A stretch of 8,279 nt of DNA from Pseudomonadota bacterium (GTDB lineage Bacteria; Pseudomonadota; Alphaproteobacteria; Sphingomonadales; Sphingomonadaceae): the NCBI GenBank assembly GCA_023392555.1, contig JAEVYW010000053.1, forward strand, positions 1-8,279. Reading direction: 5' to 3'. The stretch's first letter is position 1, and each line of letters opens with the position of its first letter. A program made the position numbers and the translations under genes. Positions 4,781-8,279 of the stretch are shown piece by piece. The notes under the pieces were generated by a model that saw only the letters and a program-made list of their open reading frames with translations, had not been told where the DNA came from and searched no databases.

Positions 4781-6985
4781 TCAGCGACCATGACAGCGCT
4801 TGTACTTCAGACCGCTGCCACATGGACATGCGTCATTGCGCCCGATCTTCCGCTTCGCTCGTGGAGCGAGGGCCCGTGTTACGGCACTGACTTTGAAGTC
4901 GCCTGCGGCACTGTCCAAGGCAGGATTCGCTTTCCACTTCGTCTCGTCGCCTAGCATAATTCGAGGTTCGCCCGTCTCGGCCAATGTTACGCCGTACCAG
5001 GCGTCGCGACGTTCCGCATATTTCCTAAGTGTCACGTGATTCAGGAGCTTCTTGTATGCGGTTCGGTCAGGCAGGCGGTTGCAGTGCACCGTGATCCCCG
5101 CGGTGTCGAAACCCATAGAGAAGTCATGCTCTTCGCCATCGACAGCGGTTTGATGGCGAATTTTGGCGATATACCGACCTAGAACGTCAGCGGACTTCCC
5201 ATCCATGTCGAGGAGCAGCTCCCCAAGGCGATGGACATCGGCCCGCGTGGAGGAATTAACAGCCTCAAATATTGCCTGCAGCTCGGTACCGTTAAAACGG
5301 GTCAAGATTCCCGGGACGGTCGACGGGCCATCTAGCCCAACCCTTCTCACTGCCATCGCCAAGTCGAGATCAGCGAGGACGGTGTCGTCGATGCTTATCA
5401 TCGACGCTTCACCCAAATACAAATTCTTACGTAGGTGATAGGTCAATACCACCAGTTCATGAGTAGCTATGATCCGGTCGTTGGTCTGAGCGCGCTTCTT
5501 CAGATAGTCGGAGAATAAAAGGGGCGTCTGTAAAAATTCTGCGAAGACATCGATGGAGAAAACATCAAACACGAGCGGGGGCATCGTATTCTTAAGCTCG
5601 CGCAGTTTGAGCAGCTCTCTGCTTTGGAAGCTGAGCGCCGGATAATGCTCGCTGGTCACCACTATAGGGTAGAATTCCAGAACACCGTCGGCACCGGGGA
5701 TCTCGATCGTCTGACCGTCGAGAGTTGCGACAGCGCCTTCTTGCATGGCCTGGATTACGCTCAGAGCCTGATCGTATGCTTCTTGAACAGCTTTTTGAAA
5801 ATCACGTGCGATCGCTTCGTCGTTGCCAGCGCGTGATTGCAACGTCATCCGTTTGGACTTGGCCTGAATTACATAGGCTCTCTTTCCGTAGATCAGGAGA
5901 GAGTCAGCCTCCGCAATCGCGTTACCACGATCATCGCGGAATATTACATTGTTCGTCAGAAAGTGACGGCCAAACACTTTCTGAAGAGCGTCACGTGTGA
6001 AGGTCTCGACAAATCGCCCTCTACTCTGCGAGTGAACCCCGAGATATTCCTTGTCTGCTGCAATCCAGTAGAAAGGATTCTCATAAATGGCCTCAGCGAT
6101 GGAATATTCGAGGAAAGCAACAAACTTTCCGTCGCCTAGAGCCAATATCGGATAGAAAGAAGCTTTATTCAGGCTGCTAGCGCTTACAAATTGGGCGTTT
6201 GGATCACCATCTGGATATGTGAATGCCCGCAGAACATTTTCGACGGTCTCCGGCGCCATCTGTAGCTTATCTACGATGTCATCGGGAGAAAAGACGAAGC
6301 AATTCAGAAATGTCTCGTCTACACGCTTTTCAAGCGGCAAATGCCTTAGGCTGTTAGCGAAGGCTAGAGTGCGTTCGTTCAGAATTTCCTTTATGGCGTC
6401 CGCAACTTCGGCTGCTTCGTCAATATCAAACCCGAAGTTGGCTTTTAGCCATGCAGCGTCAGGTTCATAACGTTTGCGAGCGAAATCGACATATTGGAAA
6501 GTAAAGGCTGACTCTGGACCGTAGAACACGGCCTCACGCAGGAACACTCCTTTTCCTATGGGCGATACTACGCCCTTCCCCTCGTGAAATTCATTAATGG
6601 ACCTGAATAGTTCAGCATGGGCGGGCTGAAGTATAGCCTGATGCAACTCTTTCATTAGAATCAGCGTCCGCGCGATCATGTCGAAAACGCGCGTCGGCCC
6701 GGGCCAGCTCACATCGAGTTCCGTCGTTAACATTAGGCCTGCGAGGAGATTAATCTCCGTCCTGAGGAGCCTTTCTTTGTCGTAAACGGGCGCGAAGTCG
6801 GACGCCGTGAATGATCCGGACGATAATAGTACGTTGCTCTGAAAGGCTATGATGGCCAGCGCGTGGATAAATCCTGGCTGGAGAGCAAGGTCACGCAGAT
6901 CGGCGAAAACCGCATCTTCTGCGCGAATAGAACGGGATGTTGAGTTGGTTTTTCGGCGTCTAGATTTGGAACTTCGACGACTCAT
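4781..6985 (-). CDS. SEC-C motif protein with PD-(D/E)XK-like nuclease core
   Basis: A large cytoplasmic protein of 734 residues; I recognise domains but no named family. Residues 1-21 are a Ser/Arg/Lys-rich basic tail. Residues 22-320 are mainly helical and unassigned. Residues 322-412 resemble the Mrr/NERD type of restriction-endonuclease fold: E327 in GRFVETFTRDAL, a strand ending in AEAD (D361), then strand YVIQAK with Q374-A-K376, as in Mrr-like enzymes with QxK in place of (D/E)xK, then helix DFQKAVQEAYDQAL. The C-terminus is a SEC-C zinc motif, CPC at 720-722 and CH at 731-732 (CxCx8CH), as at the end of SecA and of many unrelated proteins. Start: ATG 6985 has AAAGG three bases upstream. 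Base composition is far lower in G+C than the neighbours, suggesting recent acquisition. It is first in an operon with the SNase-like gene. The nuclease call is motif-based, and catalytic activity is inferred. Confidence 0.8.
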   Translation of the reverse strand: MSRRSSKSRRRKTNSTSRSIRAEDAVFADLRDLALQPGFIHALAIIAFQSNVLLSSGSFTASDFAPVYDKERLLRTEINLLAGLMLTTELDVSWPGPTRVFDMIARTLILMKELHQAILQPAHAELFRSINEFHEGKGVVSPIGKGVFLREAVFYGPESAFTFQYVDFARKRYEPDAAWLKANFGFDIDEAAEVADAIKEILNERTLAFANSLRHLPLEKRVDETFLNCFVFSPDDIVDKLQMAPETVENVLRAFTYPDGDPNAQFVSASSLNKASFYPILALGDGKFVAFLEYSIAEAIYENPFYWIAADKEYLGVHSQSRGRFVETFTRDALQKVFGRHFLTNNVIFRDDRGNAIAEADSLLIYGKRAYVIQAKSKRMTLQSRAGNDEAIARDFQKAVQEAYDQALSVIQAMQEGAVATLDGQTIEIPGADGVLEFYPIVVTSEHYPALSFQSRELLKLRELKNTMPPLVFDVFSIDVFAEFLQTPLLFSDYLKKRAQTNDRIIATHELVVLTYHLRKNLYLGEASMISIDDTVLADLDLAMAVRRVGLDGPSTVPGILTRFNGTELQAIFEAVNSSTRADVHRLGELLLDMDGKSADVLGRYIAKIRHQTAVDGEEHDFSMGFDTAGITVHCNRLPDRTAYKKLLNHVTLRKYAERRDAWYGVTLAETGEPRIMLGDETKWKANPALDSAAGDFKVSAVTRALAPRAKRKIGRNDACPCGSGLKYKRCHGR

Positions 6986-7026
6986 CCACCTTTGGATAGC
7001 CTGAATTCATAGTAGATCAATCAAGT

Positions 7027-7049
7027 CGTCACGAAGTAAATTCGTGACG
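7027..7049. promoter_or_regulatory. Perfect 9-bp inverted repeat upstream of the SEC-C nuclease gene
   Basis: CGTCACGAA-GTAAA-TTCGTGACG is a perfect inverted repeat with a 5-base spacer, 42 bases before the start of the nuclease gene, where a -35 region or operator would fall. It lies well past the lepA stop (113 bases) and has no T run on the - strand, so it is a poor lepA terminator. Operator for the nuclease operon is the preferred reading. On the - strand TTTACT overlaps the repeat and TACTAT lies 20 bases further, an imperfect promoter. Confidence 0.5.
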
Positions 7050-7091
7050 TCGGACGCGTCTCGCTGTTCGGCTTAGGCCGCTTGCTCGCGC

Positions 7092-7143
7092 GCCGGCCGG
7101 AATGCGCCGGCTCTACGTGCTGCTAACGATTGCTGCGCAATCG
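7092..7143 (-). terminator. Hairpin cluster after lepA, possible terminator region
   Basis: Two stems lie 20-70 bases beyond the lepA stop: CGATTGC-TGC-GCAATCG (7127-7143, 7 bp, 3-base loop) and GCCGGC-N8-GCCGGC (7092-7111, 6 bp, all G/C). A smaller CGGC-TTAG-GCCG follows at 7069-7080. None has a T tract on the - strand, so termination would have to be Rho-dependent or atypical. The rest of the 177-base gap between lepA and the nuclease gene shows nothing else I can name except the inverted repeat at 7027. Confidence 0.3.
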
Positions 7144-7162
7144 CTTCGCTGCACTCGGCGGC

Positions 7163-8279
7163 TTATTCTTCCCCCATCCTCAGGGCAGCAATGAACGCCT
7201 CCTGCGGAATGCTGACGGAGCCATACTCCCGCATCCTTTTCTTACCTTCCTTCTGCTTCTCCAGAAGCTTGCGCTTGCGGGTCGCGTCGCCGCCGTAGCA
7301 TTTGGCGGTGACGTCCTTGCGCAGGGCAGCGATGGTCTCTCTGGCGATGACCTTGCCGCCGATCGCGGCCTGGATCGGGATCTTGAACATGTGGCGCGGG
7401 ATCAGGTCCTTCAGTCGCTCGCACATTCCGCGGCCGCGGGCCTCCGCGTTGCCGCGGTGAACGATCATGCTCAGCGCGTCGACCGGCTCGCCGTTGACCA
7501 GGATGCTCATCTTGACCAGGTCGCCCTCGCGGTGGCCGACCTGGTGGTAATCGAATGACGCGTAACCGCGGCTGATCGACTTCAGGCGATCGTAGAAGTC
7601 GAAGACGACTTCGTTGAGCGGAAGCTCGTAGCGCAGCATCGCCCGCGCGTGGCTTCCGGTGCCGACATAGCTCAGGTCCTTCTGGATGCCGCGGCGGTCC
7701 TGGCACAGCTTCAGGATCGATCCGAGATATTCGTCGGGGACGTAGATGGTCGCGTCGATCCACGGCTCCTCGATCATCTCGATCCGGTTGGGATCGGGCA
7801 TGTCGGCCGGGTTGTGCAGCTCGATGATCTTCGCCGGCTCGTTCTTCGAATGGCTCAGGTGGATCTTGTAGACGACGCTCGGCGCGGTGGTGATGAGGTC
7901 GAGGTCGTATTCGCGGGTCAGCCGCTCCTGGATGATCTCGAGGTGGAGGAGGCCGAGGAAGCCGCAGCGAAAGCCGAAGCCGAGTGCTGCGCTGCTTTCC
8001 ATCTCGAAGCTGAACGAGGCGTCGTTGAGGCGGAGCTTGTAGAGGCTGTCGCGAAGCTTTTCGAAGTCGGCGGCGTCGACGGGAAACAGGCCGCAGAAGA
8101 CGACCGGCTGGACTTCCTTGAAGCCCGGCAGAGCCTCCGCTGTCGGGCGCTTCGCATCGGTGATGGTGTCGCCGACGCGGGTTTCGGCGACTTCCTTGAT
8201 CTGCGCGGTGATGAAGCCGATTTCGCCCGGGCCGAGCTCCGGGAGCTGCTCGATCTTCGGGCGGAAGGCGCCGACGCGG
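7163..8279 (-). CDS. lepA: Elongation factor 4 (LepA), N-terminal part outside the window
   Basis: Translational GTPase LepA/EF-4, which binds the ribosome and can back-translocate tRNAs, a quality and stress factor of protein synthesis. The frame stays open to the right edge, so the 5' part with the GTP-binding domain is missing; 371 of roughly 600 residues are visible. From the right edge: the end of domain II ([22 protein letters not shown]), the conserved [18 protein letters not shown] segment of the EF-G domain III-like part, a domain V-like region ([20 protein letters not shown]), and the LepA-specific C-terminal domain ([56 protein letters not shown]). An internal ATG at 8002 is not the start. 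The G+C-rich composition is like the host. The stop TAA is followed by a 177-base gap before the acquired-looking operon. Confidence 0.97.
   Translation of the reverse strand, partial: RVGAFRPKIEQLPELGPGEIGFITAQIKEVAETRVGDTITDAKRPTAEALPGFKEVQPVVFCGLFPVDAADFEKLRDSLYKLRLNDASFSFEMESSAALGFGFRCGFLGLLHLEIIQERLTREYDLDLITTAPSVVYKIHLSHSKNEPAKIIELHNPADMPDPNRIEMIEEPWIDATIYVPDEYLGSILKLCQDRRGIQKDLSYVGTGSHARAMLRYELPLNEVVFDFYDRLKSISRGYASFDYHQVGHREGDLVKMSILVNGEPVDALSMIVHRGNAEARGRGMCERLKDLIPRHMFKIPIQAAIGGKVIARETIAALRKDVTAKCYGGDATRKRKLLEKQKEGKKRMREYGSVSIPQEAFIAALRMGEE

Noticed and set aside
9..5997. Six CACGTG hexamers (9, 1934, 3120, 5033, 5803, 5992) as a dispersed binding motif
   Set aside because: Most lie inside coding sequence, share no flanking bases and are only modestly above chance for a palindromic hexamer.
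7020..7160. Attachment site of an integrated element next to lepA
   Set aside because: No integrase, tRNA end or direct repeat pair bracketing the low-GC segment was found; the visible repeats are inverted.

Overview
The window is a piece of a high-GC alphaproteobacterial chromosome, most likely from a sphingomonad (Sphingomonadaceae). The support for this is a lepA (EF-4) of alphaproteobacterial type, a J-domain protein of the form common in Alphaproteobacteria, small conserved-hypothetical genes, a winged-HTH protein of a type I associate with sphingomonads, and a REP-like repeat (core CGTCCTGAGCGAAGTCGAAG) that I associate with sphingomonad genomes. Sampled 60-base lines of the flanking genes are about 65-68% G+C.

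Layout from left to right. (1) The 3' end of a J-domain co-chaperone gene on + meets the 3' end of a TRIP13/Pch2-like AAA+ ATPase gene on -; their stop codons share one CTAG. (2) A small PilZ-domain gene on - and a 335-residue unrecognised protein on + diverge from a 169-base intergenic region. A 62-residue gene follows on + with an ATGA overlap and carries the REP-like palindrome inside its coding sequence. (3) This + pair meets a 58-residue gene on -, again with stops sharing a CTAG. (4) Reading right to left on the - strand comes what looks like an acquired module: a 734-residue protein with a PD-(D/E)XK/Mrr-NERD-like nuclease core and a C-terminal SEC-C zinc motif, a staphylococcal-nuclease-like (thermonuclease family) exported protein or lipoprotein starting 3 bases after the first gene's stop, and then, separately promoted, a winged-HTH regulator. 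(5) The window ends in the 3' two-thirds of lepA on -.

The 734-residue gene is strikingly less G+C-rich (one sampled line 42%) than the genes on either side. Its upstream gap carries a perfect 9-bp inverted repeat, and further imperfect palindromes lie around the wHTH gene. I read positions about 3367-7050 as a small horizontally acquired unit: a cytoplasmic SEC-C nuclease, a co-translated SNase-family protein and a possible local wHTH regulator. It is the best candidate here for an undescribed system, such as nucleic-acid defence or processing. That function is inference; the sequence supports only the domains, the operon structure and the composition shift.

The other genes look like ordinary accessory or housekeeping content. 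No rRNA, tRNA, CRISPR array, transposase or integrase is visible. No stretch over 300 bases lacks a gene.
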